This document shows positions 33,150 through 44,035 of a stretch of DNA of 64,000 nt, in pieces. Source of the stretch: Euryodendron excelsum (taxonomy: Eukaryota > Streptophyta > Magnoliopsida > Ericales > Pentaphylacaceae); contig CM065377.1 of NCBI GenBank assembly GCA_033060915.1, positions 36,307,183 to 36,371,182 of the forward strand. The letters run 5' to 3'. The translations under genes and the position numbers were made by a program. The notes beneath the pieces were generated by a model. The model had not been told where the DNA came from. It saw only the letters and a program-made list of their open reading frames with translations, and ran no database searches. Position 1 is the stretch's first letter. Each line of letters begins with the position of its first letter.

Positions 33150-34454
33150 AAGGTAAGCCAAGGTAAATGGTGTTAATATACCGTACATACAGATAAATAA
33201 TAACAAAATAAATTAAATGAATAATAAAAACAGACAATAAATAATAATAAAAAGATTTCAAATGATAAGTCAAAATGAATTTCCTACACCTTTTGATTTT
33301 CTAACTTCAAATCAAATCTCAAGGGTTTTCTGTCTTTTTCCTTCAAAAATATTTTATTTCTAAACTTTTTCCAACTCTTTCCCTAATTTCTAAAAATTTT
33401 GGTAGAGTTTTGTTTAAAAATGGTCCCTACAACACCCACAGCGTCAACACAAAACACAAACCGTGCACTTCACAACGTTATAATCACATAACATCAGCAC
33501 CCCCACGCGCTTTTTAATTTTTCAAAGTTTTCAAAACACGTGTTTTATTTTTCCAATAAATCAATGGTTTTCAAAGTTATCCTAAAATTCCTCAAAATCA
33601 TTTCAAATGTTTTCTAAAATATTCTTACATTTTTCAAAATTTTAAACTCTAAAAATTTTATCAATTTCTTGAGTTTTCCCATTTTCCTAATTTTCTAAGT
33701 ATTTTCTTATTTTTTTAAAAATCAAAAATTCACCAAGTTTTTAAAAAATCACGAAACTCCACACGGTTGTTAAACACATTTTTCTAAGGTACATGGCATA
33801 AAAATTTAGCCAAAAAACCCAATGCCCAAGCCTATAGAAACAAACCCCCAATTCCTGCAGAAAATCCTCTTCACATAATCACGTAAAATCTCTCAAATTC
33901 AATCAAAAAAACACCAAAATGCAAAAATAACATCACCATAATGTTGAAAACATATCAAAACATCAATTTCCACTGTTCACACAACTTAAACGGAATTCTA
34001 CACATCAAAATCAGCAGAAAATTGGAAACTCACTCTTTGGAGTTCTTCGACGAAATCTTCTTTTCTGGCGACGTGGTCTCCGCCCAGCAATCACTCGTGG
34101 TCTCCAAGAAGCGCTCCTTCAAGGTTTAGGTCAGTTTCCCCACAAAGACTCTCGATTCTCCAAAAACTCTTCAAAACCTGCAGCAGTGTCGAACCAGAAT
34201 GTTTCTGGTTTTATTTTTAAGCCTGGCGCCACTAGCAAGGCGCCAAGCCTTTTCTGCCAAAGGAGTGGCGCCCGTTTCGAACTTCAGGGCAGCTTTGCCC
34301 TTTTTCCCGCCAAAACTCACTTTCGAAGGCCTTTTGGGCCTAATATCAATTTTTGAACCCCCGTTGCCAAAAAATTTCCAAAGTCCATCCCTCCGACTGC
34401 CTTGCGGTCAACATGGGACTCTTACTCTATCGTTTTCTGTCGTTAACAAGCAAA
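33150..34454. other. Region upstream of the antisense ORF, no gene seen
   Basis: About 1.3 kb of AT-rich sequence would be the 5' flank of the antisense ORF. It contains a GGCGCC-type dyad near 34225-34250, similar to those upstream of the LTR TATA boxes, and a TTCTTTTCTGGCGACG stretch near 34059-34074. No coding frame is convincing. Confidence 0.5.
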
Positions 34455-34474
34455 GACAGAAAAAGAGGGGCAGC
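34455..34474 (+). other. Polypurine tract of Ogre-like element
   Basis: AGACAGAAAAAGAGGGGCAGC-type purine-rich sequence ends immediately at the 3' LTR start (TG at 34475-34476). It primes plus-strand synthesis in LTR elements. Confidence 0.8.
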
Positions 34475-37400
34475 TGTAAGCATCCCATTTTTTACCGCTC
34501 GGCAGTCTACGGTCCGTCCAAACTTGTACTCAAGTTAATATGGGCGTATTCCAACCGAAATCAACTCTCTAAATCTAATCCCGTCTATCCATCGCTTCAC
34601 GGGCTCGTCAGGCCCAAATAGAGGCAAAATGACCAAAATGCCCTTAGAGGCATTATCCTTTCCAATTCCAAATTAGGCGCATCTTTTCGAAGACGGTAAG
34701 TCCCCTTTCTAATATTCCCACAGGCGCGTCTTTTTGAAGACGGTAAGTCTCCTTTCCAATTCCAATTCCAAATTAGGCACGTCTTTCCGAAGACGGTAAG
34801 TCCCCTTTCCAATATTCCCACAAGCGCGTCTTTCCGAAGACGGTAAGTCCCCTTTCCAATTCCAAATCAAGCACGTCTTTCTGAAGACGGTAAGTCCCCT
34901 TTAAACTTGTCGACCGGGATAAGACCCCAAGTCCCCTAGATGGTAGAATGGTCCACCTTTGACACCTGCTAGCCCGCCAATGCAGAAATGTCCGTTTCGG
35001 CATGCCTTCCGAGAAAGTTGACTTCTCAGGCGCTAAGTCCCTTTAGCAGCTTCCCGAGATCAGTCAGTCTCAAGAATGATCGCGAACTGTCAGAGTAGCG
35101 GAAGTACTTGTAAACATCGCAACTATCAGAGTAACGGAAGTACTCGTAAACATCACAACCATCAAAGTAGTGGAAATACTCACAAACATGTCGATACAGG
35201 GAATTGCCAACAACCCCCTATACTATGAGACTGCCATTAGAGTGGCAAAAACACTCAAAAACCAGGTCAACACCAGTGCCTGCTAGTCCATTTCGGTGAA
35301 AAATGACCAAACTGCCCCTAGGGCCATTTTCCAGCACGTTTCTCGAGAACACACCTAAGTCCTCAGAATGGTAGGTCCACCCTTCCAAGATTGTCTTAAA
35401 GTCAATCCGGCATGATTAGGTGCCTTCTAGTCACTTTCGAGCCAATTCCGAGACTTTCCGGTCAAGATAACCATTTTGCCCTTAGGCATCCAAGCGCCCC
35501 GGGGACCACACTGGCTCTGGGTATCAAATCGGTAACCTCCCAAGAATGCTTCTTATAGTGTTCTCAACCTTCTATTATCTTTCCGGATCGTTCCAAGTTA
35601 GTTCTAGTAAACCCAGTGTAAAATAACCGTTTTGCCCCTAGTGAGTCGGTCGCCTTTTCCGACCACACCGGCTTTGGGTATCAAGTCGGTAGCTTTTGGG
35701 AACATTCCAAATAATGTTTCAAAATCTTGAGTCTTCTTCTGGGACGTTTTGAGTCCATCTCGGCAGCTTTCCGATCCAGTTGACCATGTTGCCCCTAATG
35801 GCCCGATCAACCCTTCCGATAATTCTTGTTATCCTTTTTCAAGGCTAATACCTCCAGGACTCTATTCTAAGGGTTTCTGCTCTTTTTCGGCCTTCTGGGC
35901 CCTTCCCGATCCCTTAAGTCCTTCTCGAGCTTTCTAGAGTCACTCCTAGTGAAGCTAGGCTAAAAATTGCATGGTAGTCACTAGTACAGGTGCCCAAATC
36001 TTCTCAAGATACATTGCTTGCCAACTTAATGAACTTTTCTAAGTTGCTAGCGCCACTAGTAATGGCGTCAAGTCAAAAAATGGCCTGGCGCCACTCCTAG
36101 TAGCGCCAAGGGGAAATTTGCCCTAGCGTGACTGCAACATTCGCCAAGTCATTCCCTTGTCTATAAATACAGAGGCTCCTCCAACGTAAAAGAGGTCTAC
36201 AAACTCAGTCCAAAAACCCTAATTTTCGATATACAGAGCTCGTAGCTTCCCAAAACCCTAGTCTCCTTTAGGTTTTCCAAACCCTAGCCTCCATACACAA
36301 ACCCTAGCCTCCTATACACTCACATACACTTCTATACACTCATACACTAGCCTCCAAAGCCTCCTTTGAAGACTTGAAGTACTATAATCTGAAGCTTTGA
36401 AGATTGAAGACAAACTCTTGAAGATTGAAGTGAAGACCGAAGTAAGACAAGCAAAGCAAAGCGAGCAAAGCTAACCAAATAAAGAAGCCACAAGGTAGGT
36501 TTATTATTTACGTTTACGCATCTTCCCCCCTCTCTTCTCTCTCCTAACCCACTTGGGTTTTCTTCTATTTTAATCCCCCATCTTCTTCCCCCCCCCCCCC
36601 CTCTTCTTACATGCTTGAAACAAGGAAATTCCCTGTTCATGTGTAGGATTAGGCTATTGGAGAGTCACCGTGTCGAGGGCTTTCTTTTAGTCTAACTGGA
36701 GACCACGTGGGTTCGGCCCCCTTGATTATGTGGTGAAGCCTTTAACCTTGTATGTTCACAACCCTCTTTGGATTGTGCATATCATGATCTTACATTCTAC
36801 CAAAATTCGTTTTCAAAAGATTGCATCAAAATCTTTTTTTTAAAGCTTGTTTTCAAAACCACGATCCTAAGGTGATTCTAACTTTTCCATGGCTAAGGTT
36901 GCTTTAGGAAAGTGTTACATTTAAAGTGACCAATATAGTCTATATTTACAAAACATTGTTGTTTTCAAAACCACTATCTTAAAGCGGTTCTAACCTTCTT
37001 ATGGTTAGAATCGCTTTAGGAAAGTGAGATATTTTGTATCCTTTCTAAAAACTCTCTTTTCAAATCTCTCCTTCTAAAAACCTCTCTTTCAACATACTTT
37101 CGAGAAACTCTCTCCAATCTTCTTTCCAAAATTGTTTTAAAAAGCTCCATCCAAAAAACTGTTTTCAAAAACTTCCTTTTCAACTCCTTTCCAAAACACT
37201 CTCTTCAAAATTCCTTTCCTAAAAACACTCCCTAGGTTTCCTTCTTAGAAAACTCTCTCCCCAAATCTCTTTCCTAAAAACTCTTTCCAATAATCTCTTT
37301 CCTAAAATCCTCTTCCAAAATCTTCTTTCCTAAAAAAACTCCCTTTTCAAGTTTACTTTTCAAAAACTCCTCTCTAGGATTTCCTTCTAAAAATCTCCCT

Positions 37401-39293
37401 TTCCGAAAACTCACTTTCCAAAAATCCCTTTTCTTGGTGTCCAAGTTAAACCTTAGAGCTAACGATTAGGAAACCCTAATTTTTCTTCCCAAAAACATGA
37501 TTTCCAATCCCTTATTTTGGCCTCAAAACCTAGGTTTCCAAAACCTCCTGTTTTCTTCATCAAAACTATATATATTTTCAAAACCTCTTTTCTACGTCAA
37601 AACTATAGTCTTCCCAAAACTAGGATTTCTAAAAACTCCATTTTTCCAAATTCATGCCAAATCCAATCTCCCATTTAGGAAACTAGATCCTATCCTCTGT
37701 TTTTGGAAACAAAATCAAAACATCCCTTTTTAGAAACAAAATTCAATCCCTTGTTTTAGGAAATAGGAATCTCAATCCTTCCAAACCCAAATCTTTCCTA
37801 ATTCAACTCCTTCCTAATCTAGTACCTTCCTAAACCATAAGTTTCCCAAAACTTTTAAATCTTTTCTTAAACATTAAGCTTCCAAATCTTTCCTAATTCA
37901 CTTCTTCCTAGTTTCATCCCTTTCCAAATCTTAACTTTCCAAATCTAAGTTTTCAAAGCTTTCTTAAACTCAAACCTTTCCTAACTTCAAGAATTTCTAA
38001 AACTCAAAATTCTAAACTTTCCAACTTTCAAAACTTCCCTATTTCAAAACTTTCTTAATTCAAAACTTTCTTAAAATGAAATCTTTCCTATTTCAAAACT
38101 TTTCTAAAATGGAACTTTCCTAAAATGAAACTTTCCTAATTCAAACCCTTTCTAATTTGAATCTTTCCTAATTCAAACCTTTTCTAATTTGAATCTTTCC
38201 TAAATCCAATCTTTCTCCAATCTTCGAAGTCTAACATTCGAGTCAAATCTTCCTAAATCTCAAGTCCTTCCTAAATCCTATCTTCCTAAGTCTAGGTTTC
38301 CTAAATCTCAATCTTTCCAAAATAACTCCAAATCCCTCTTCCAATTTCTATCTTTCCAAATCAATTTCCTAATCCTTGAATTCTAATTTCCAAACCTTTA
38401 TTCTAAATTCAAATCAAATCCAAATTCCAATTCAGCTTCTTCTTTCATATCAAATCTTCTGTTTTCTATCGGACTCTTGTCCAAACTACGACTGACCTGA
38501 TTCCTCAAAAAGGATACATAGGCAACCCTTATGGGTGCGGTCACAACCTTTTTGAAATCTCAAATTCCATAACATTTTTCAAATTTCTATTTCCACAACT
38601 TTTTTCCAACTTCCAATTCTAAATTTCTATTTTCAAATCTCTATTTCCAATTTCTAAAACTCTCCAATTTCAAATCTATCTTTCTAAATTTCTTTTTAAA
38701 TCAAATCAATTTCTTTTCAAATCTATTTCCAACTCTCTTCTCTTACACTTGCATATCATGCATCATGTCTTTTAAAAAATATTCATTTTTCTAAAGTGGA
38801 TAGGATTGAATATTTGTTAGTTGAAGACTCTCATAGGTGAATCTAGGGTAAATAGACATGTAGGTACCACAAGGGCGGGGTAGGGTGATGGCTTAGTGCG
38901 TCTTCCCTACACGTAACCAACCTTCGAACCTAGGATCATTGTTTTCAAAGACCAAAAACGGAGTTATTTTCAAAAGAGGGCTTAAATGTTTTCCAAAGGT
39001 TGCTAAACAACCTCTTTTCTTAAATACCCACTCTTGAGGTAGTATTTTCAAAATCATTTTCAAAAACCCTAAGTGTAGTCTTCGGATTATGCTTAGTTTT
39101 TAGGTGACCTAACTCACCTTAATCAAGTTAGGTAGCAACTCCAAATGTTTTCCAAAAGCCCTTTATTCAAATCTATTTTCAATCCAAACCTAGTCGCAAT
39201 CATTCTTCTGGGAAGATGAGTTCTAACGAGAGAGTACAGTGTTTTTCCCGCTTGTGTGTGTATTCCTCGAGTGCAAAAAATCTAGGCGCGACA
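34475..39293 (+). repeat. 3' LTR of Ogre-like element (4819 bp)
   Basis: It runs from TGTAAGCATC to AGGCGCGACA and is followed by the CCCAT duplication. It is collinear with the 5' LTR: hairpin array (34676-34900), GAGTA/GAGTG units (35095-35260), TATA box 36162-36169, telo-boxes, donor-like site at 36495, poly-C run near 36590-36602, hairpin H2 at 36981-37017 and conserved core near 38475. Differences from the 5' LTR are scattered substitutions and small indels. Confidence 0.92.
36981..37017 (+). other. Leader hairpin H2 in 3' LTR
   Basis: AAAGCGGTTCTAACC, loop TTCTTAT, then GGTTAGAATCGCTTT pairs at 15 of 15 positions, with one G-T wobble. Relative to LTR A1 the stem has changed on both sides (AGCC/GGCT to AACC/GGTT) without losing pairing. 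Confidence 0.75.
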
Positions 39294-39298
39294 CCCAT

Positions 39299-40860
39299 CT
39301 TCTACCCCTGTTTCTTTCTTGCTTGAACAAGTGGACATTAGGTCCATGCCTAGGGGAAGCCTTGGGGAAGCCACCACGTAAGGGTTCTTCCTTTAGCCTA
39401 CCTTATCATGGTATGGACCATAAGCCCCTTACAATGTGGTGTGGCCTTTTAGCCTTGAATGATTTCATGACTCTCTTTGCATATGGTTACTATATCCATG
39501 TATTCCATGCTTGGCTCCATTTTCATGCTCATCACCATTTTCCTAAGGGGGTCTTAACTCTCTCATGGTTAGGTTCTCCAAAGGAAAGTGATATATCAAA
39601 TACAACCTTCAAGGTTGTCCATATTAGTGTTCTAAAACCCTAAGTGTTTTCCAATGCTTTTTTCAAGAATGATTTTCAAAAGTCACAACCTTGAAGTAAT
39701 CTTAGACCTTACATGGTTAAGGTTGTTCAAGAGAGGTGAGATATCAAGTAGGGTTCTAAAACCCTAAAGCTCTAAAGACCTAAGACAAGTCTCTAGCCCT
39801 TTTCCAAAAATGTTTTCAAAAGTCATAGCCTTAAAAGATTTTAGCTATTCATTTGTTAACCTTTCAAAGGTGATGAGATATTGAAGATACCTTTCATAAG
39901 GTACATAAAAAAAAAAGTTGTCAAAGGCCTTTCAAAGACAAGATCACAAGAAATTTTTCCAATCCAAACTCCATTTCTAAGATTTTCAAAAAAAGAACAT
40001 TCCAACACTCCCTTGAGTGATTTCAAAATATTTCAAAAACGCTCTTGAGTTACTTTCAAAACATTTCAAAAATTCCCCAAGTTATATTTCAAAAAATATT
40101 TTCTAAACTCTCTTGAGTTGTTTCAATACATCCCAGAGATTTCTCAAGTTCTATGTCCAAAGACATTTTCAAACCCTCAAGTTCTATTTTCAATTGGGCC
40201 CTTGTTCGAACTACGACTAACTTGATTCTCATTAAAACGAGATACGTAAACAACCTTTATAGGTGCGGTCACAAACCCTTTTCAAAATCCAACCCCAATT
40301 TCTTTCAAACTTTTTTTTCAAAATTTGCATCATGTATCATTCATCCAAAAAGTGATGACCAAACCCCATTTTTAAAACTCTAAAGTGGATACAAGTGGAT
40401 ATATAGTAACCGATTATTTAAATGAGTGAACTAAGGGGGATTAGACATGTAGGTACTGAAAAGGCGGGGTAGGGTGATGATCTTAGAATATCTTCCCTAC
40501 ACGTAACCACCCCCCGAACCAAAGATTTATGTTTCAAAGATCAAAATCAGAGTCATTTTTCAAAAAGGCTTAAAACATTTTCAAAGGTTGCCAAATAACC
40601 CTATTTTCCAAAACACCTCTCAAAAGAACATTTTCAAAAACCTATGTTGTCTTCGGATTATACTTAGTTTAGGTGACCTAACACATCTTTTACTATGTTA
40701 AGTGGCGACTCCCAATTTTTTTAAAAAGCCCTTAAATCAAATCAAGTCTCCAAGTTCAAACCCCCGTCGCACTTGTCCTTCTAAGAGGATAAGTTTTAAC
40801 AGAGAGAGTGTCGTGTTTTTCCTAAGCCAAGAGGGCTTGTTTAAAAATTGGGGCACGACA
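39299..40860 (+). repeat. LTR B 3' piece
   Basis: It continues LTR B after the Ogre-like element. It has weaker versions of hairpins H1 and H2 (about 39550-39585 and 39685-39720), a shortened G-poor tract, the conserved core (about 40195-40270), the GGTAGGG..CCCTACAC block (about 40469-40503), the PBS-like TGGCGACTCC (40703) and the terminal GCACGACA. The open frame at 39239-39643 is LTR sequence. Confidence 0.85.
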
Positions 40861-41760
40861 GTAAAGATAAGCTAACTCTTCAGTATTAGATTCATCATTT
40901 GAACTTGATTCTTTACTACCACTCAGAGTTACTGCCATGCTACAGCTTCTTTGTGCCTTTTTCTTCTCCTTTTGAGTTGAGGACATTAGTCTTGATGTGT
41001 CCAGGTTTTGTGCACTCAAAATAGATGATTGTGGAGTCTCCTTCACTTGATTCTCACATAGCTTCAGGTTTTTTTGCCTTTCTTCCATTTCTTTCTCATG
41101 AATCTTTTAAATGTCTTGGTAGTGAGGGCTATGTCCTCATCCTTTTCTTCATCATTGTCCTGCTCATCGGTGGTAGATTTGAAGGCAATAGTTCTTCTCT
41201 TTTTCTTATCATCGTCTTGCATTTTTTGTTTTTGAGTTAGCTCATAAATCATGAGTAACCCCAACAGCTCCTCCAGAGGCAAAGTGTTCAGGTTTTTAGC
41301 TTCCTGTATTGCAGTCACTTTGGCTTCCCAATTTCTAGGCAAATATCTGAGTATCTTCCTTACATGTTCACTGTTAGAATAAACATTCCCAAGAGATTTT
41401 AATCAATTTATAATATCAATAAATCTAGTAAACATTTCAGTAATAGATTCCTTAGATTTCATTTTAAACATCTCATAGCTATGCACAAAGAGGTTAATTT
41501 TTTACTCTTTTACCTGATTTGTACTGTCATGAGTGACTTCCAACTGTCCCAAATTTCTTTTTCAATATCACATGTAGAAATTTTATTAAACTTGGTAGGA
41601 TCTAATGCACAATATAACAAATTCATAGCCTTAGTATTGGCTTGCATAATTTTGAAATCGTCAGTATCCCATTCATCTTCAGGTTTGGCCACATCAATAG
41701 TTTCAATGGTTTTAGTAGGAATTTTAGGTTCATTCACAATAATTCTTCACAACACATAAT
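40861..41760 (-). pseudogene. Copia-1 Gag, N-terminal half
   Basis: The minus-strand frames from about 41740 read a SIRE-type (UBN2-like) Gag: EDEWDTDDFKIMQANTKAMN, LYCALDPTKFNKISTC and KEIWDSW. After a break comes MPRNWEAKVTAIQEAKNLNT with LPLEELLGLLMIYEL, then an acidic/Lys-rich stretch and SSSNDESNTEELAYL ending at 40866. There the family-B LTR interrupts, and the frame resumes at 15851. Gag builds the particle. Stops and a frameshift occur at about 41510-41345. Confidence 0.9.
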
Positions 41761-41921
41761 CCACAGATTGAATTTATATCTTCATTCTATTTTTTCATTA
41801 GTTGTAGTTGGTACCGTTAAACAATGGAGGTTTGTTTGTAGATTGACCTTCGGTAAGGGAAGTTCCAACAATATTGGCCATAGAGCTTACTCAAAGATGT
41901 AAAGCCTATATATGAGCACAA

Positions 41922-41935
41922 GGCTCTAATATCAA
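41922..41935 (-). other. Copia-1 primer-binding site (mutated tRNA-iMet type)
   Basis: The minus strand reads TGATATTAGAGC where the canonical site is TGGTATCAGAGC; two transitions. It sits next to the inner edge of the LTR at 41937. Confidence 0.75.
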
Positions 41936-41936
41936 T

Positions 41937-43390
41937 TATTAGCACAAGGATAACCCAAGAGAGGGGGTGAATTGGGTTCTTCAAAAAATATGAGTAAATT
42001 AAAACAATCAAGTTGAACTAATTTACCACAATTTAAACAAGATTGAATCTAGTCAGGTTATTTTGTTAGAAAATACTTTTTAAAGAATTGAACAAAAGAT
42101 GTAATTCAATGATCAATGCATATACTAATAAAGATTGTTGGCAAGCACAGATAGTACACACACAGTAGTATGACAGAGCAGAAGAATTTTATAGATGTTA
42201 GGCCCAACGCTGCCTACGTCCTCTCTTCCTTGATCTTCTTTAAGTTATTCCACTATGTAATCGTCCCCTTACATAGCTGCTAGTTTCTTCAACTACCCAA
42301 CTCACTATTACATTTAAGGATTTACACCAAACCCTTAATCACCAAGAGGCTTCAATTCGAGCTCTCGATCTACAAGTGTACAATGAAGCTATACTCATTC
42401 AACAATGTTACAACAACCTTAATCAGGTGGAATGAGTTTAGATTTACAAGGAATATCACTCTCAAAAGTGAATTAATAAGATTAAAGCCCAATAAACTCT
42501 TTTGGACATTAGCAGGTGTAGAGCAGTGAGTAATGTTTGGGGCTTTTGTATTTTTGCACTTTAAGATCCTTATCTCTTACCCATAAATGAGTTTGGACCC
42601 ATACATATATATATATATATATATGTCCTCTCACAGTAATTAGCCGTTAGAGCCGTTGGAGGTTCATTTAATGCCTGAGTAGCTAAGACAGATAGTTTAA
42701 AAATTTGACCACTAGAGCCTTCTTCTGTCGTCAGTCGAGATTGCCAGTAATCTCTACTAGTGTCACCAATTTGGCTTCTTGCTTCTTTTGCTGCTGCTTT
42801 CCATAAATTATCTTCTTTTCATTTTGTAAATCAGTCTTTAATGGTAAGAATATGTCTTAGCCTTTCTGACTATCATGGTAGCTTTTTGAACCTCTAAACT
42901 TATTTAGCCTTTAGTAATCTATTGTCGACTAATCTATTTGGTGCCAACAATCATCTACATTGTCAACAATCTTGATAGACTTTTCCTTTGAACTTTCTTC
43001 ATAATGCTTTGAAGACGGTGTGTTCAATCTATATGATGCTTTAGTGGATTGATATGAATATGAGGATCGAGGGTCTTTATTGTGAAATAAGTTGGCCATG
43101 GATGTTGCCAAACATATGCATATCAAAACCTTATCTCTTCTTCTTTAGGTTTCATCACCTTTATAAAAGTGCTGGCACTATTGGCTTTGAATTATTCTTT
43201 CACATTCTTCTCATGTGCTCGACAATCTAATAAGTTGCTAACAAAATCTTCCATTTGCTTAATAAAGTTCTCCACAGTTTTAACCATGTTTATTCTAGGC
43301 AGACTGCATACTCAAATTAAAAGATTAGTCCACAACAGCCAGGTTTTGTTATCATCAAAATACTTATGGAGATCAACCCTTGGGTCAATA
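41937..43390 (-). repeat. Copia-1 5' LTR (about 1.45 kb)
   Basis: The plus-strand start TATTAGCACAAGG corresponds to the TGTTGGCCC start of the copia-2 LTR, with its terminal G mutated. AACCCAAGAG..GTGAATTGGGTT follows in both. It ends TTGGGTCAATA at 43390, where copia-2 has TTGAGTCAACA. Between the two ends the copies differ in length and sequence, so they are related subfamilies. It contains a TA microsatellite (42604-42625). No TSD partner is visible; the right copy would be GGTCA. Confidence 0.78.
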
Positions 43391-44035
43391 GGTCAAACCT
43401 TTTCAGACTCAATTTTCCAAATTCAATTTTTTTTTAAATCAAATCTTTCCAAATTTTGACTTTCTAAATTTTGAAGTCAAACATTTCTTAATTCAAACCT
43501 TTCCTAAATCAAATCTTTCCTAAAATAGAATTTTTCTAATTTGGAATTTTCCTAATTTGAAACTTTTCAAGTGCATGTTTAAACCCTAGGTTAACCAAAG
43601 TCCTAGGATGCCAAAATCCTAGTTCAACCCTAACCTAACTTGGGAGATTTCTACTCGTTTCTAAGTCTTAAGTTTAAATCAAGAAGGTTTTCAAACCATA
43701 ATTCAAGTCAAGATGATTTCAAAGTTTAATTCAAACTTTCCAAAATAAGTCCCAGTTCTACTTCAAAGTTTGATTTCAAATCAAAGTCAATTTCAAATGA
43801 AAGTTCACAATCTTCCAATCAAAGTTTAAATTAAACCATTTTCAAGTCAAACTTTCCAAAGACTTTCGAAAGACCCCAAAGTGTCTATTTTCAGTTGGAC
43901 CCCGAGTCCAAACTACGACTGACCTGATTCTCAACAAAGGGATACGTAGGCAACTCTCATGGGCGCAGTCATAAACTTTTTCAAAATCTCTTTTCAAATT
44001 CTTTTCATGCACGTGTATATTATGCATCACATCAT
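43391..44035 (+). repeat. Ogre-type LTR fragment G (plus)
   Basis: It shows the last part of a G-poor tract, then the conserved core with hairpin TTGGAC-CCCGA-GTCCAA (43895-43911), ACTACGACTGACCTGATT and GGATACGTAGGCAAC. It stops at 44035 where an inverted LTR begins. Copia-1 is inserted on its left side. The remainder is outside the window or hidden behind later insertions. Confidence 0.8.

Larger units (their letters stand above)
21433..39293 (+). mobile_element. Ogre/Tat-like LTR retrotransposon, both LTRs present, no pol
   Basis: The 5' LTR is 21433-26223, the internal region 26224-34474 and the 3' LTR 34475-39293, with exact CCCAT duplications at 21428-21432 and 39294-39298. The PBS TGGCGACTCCACTGGGGA (26226-26243) fits a tRNA-Arg 3' end, as known for Ogre. 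A purine-rich tract precedes the 3' LTR. After removing the nested 529-bp LTR the internal region is about 7.7 kb, much shorter than an autonomous Ogre. I find no RT, RNase H, integrase or protease motif. Part of gag and an antisense ORF remain. The LTRs differ visibly (about 7-13% in stretches I compared by eye), so it is not young. Confidence 0.92.
15852..40860 (+). repeat. Ogre/Tat-type solo LTR, family B, split by two insertions
   Basis: It begins TGTAAGCACTCC at 15852 and ends GGGGCACGACA at 40860. Target-site copies are GCAAA (15847-15851) and GTAAA (40861-40865). The mismatch is a C-to-T change, since the copia-1 Gag frame needs the Cys codon kept on the left. Its own pieces are 15852-16637, 20129-21432 and 39299-40860, about 3.65 kb. 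They are separated by a gypsy solo LTR and by the Ogre-like element. It has the TATA box (21068-21075), the AAG|GTAG donor-like site (21345/21346), the conserved core near 40200 and the PBS-like copy near 40704. It lacks the long 29-bp array. Confidence 0.88.
5627..43390 (-). mobile_element. Ty1/copia element (SIRE/Maximus-like), 'copia-1', heavily interrupted
   Basis: The minus-strand order is 5' LTR (43390-41937), PBS, Gag (41760-40861 and 15851-15290), protease/GAG-pre-integrase, integrase, RT, RNase H (ending near 12189), and an extra downstream ORF (6668-5627). Integrase before RT defines copia. The additional ORF after pol and coiled-coil Gag segments suggest the SIRE/Maximus lineage. 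Three insertions split it: the gypsy element (left edge), a 5.1-kb solo LTR (7079-12183) and a larger composite solo LTR (15852-40860). Stops are frequent. Its 3' LTR is not visible and probably lies left of the window. Confidence 0.9.

Noticed and set aside
32733..33176. Plus-strand 147-residue open frame opposite the antisense ORF
   Set aside because: It is the shadow of the minus-strand plant-mobile-domain-like frame; no domain is recognisable on the plus strand.
34199..34621. 140-residue plus-strand frame crossing the 3' LTR edge
   Set aside because: It crosses the polypurine tract and LTR boundary at 34475, so it is not a real gene.
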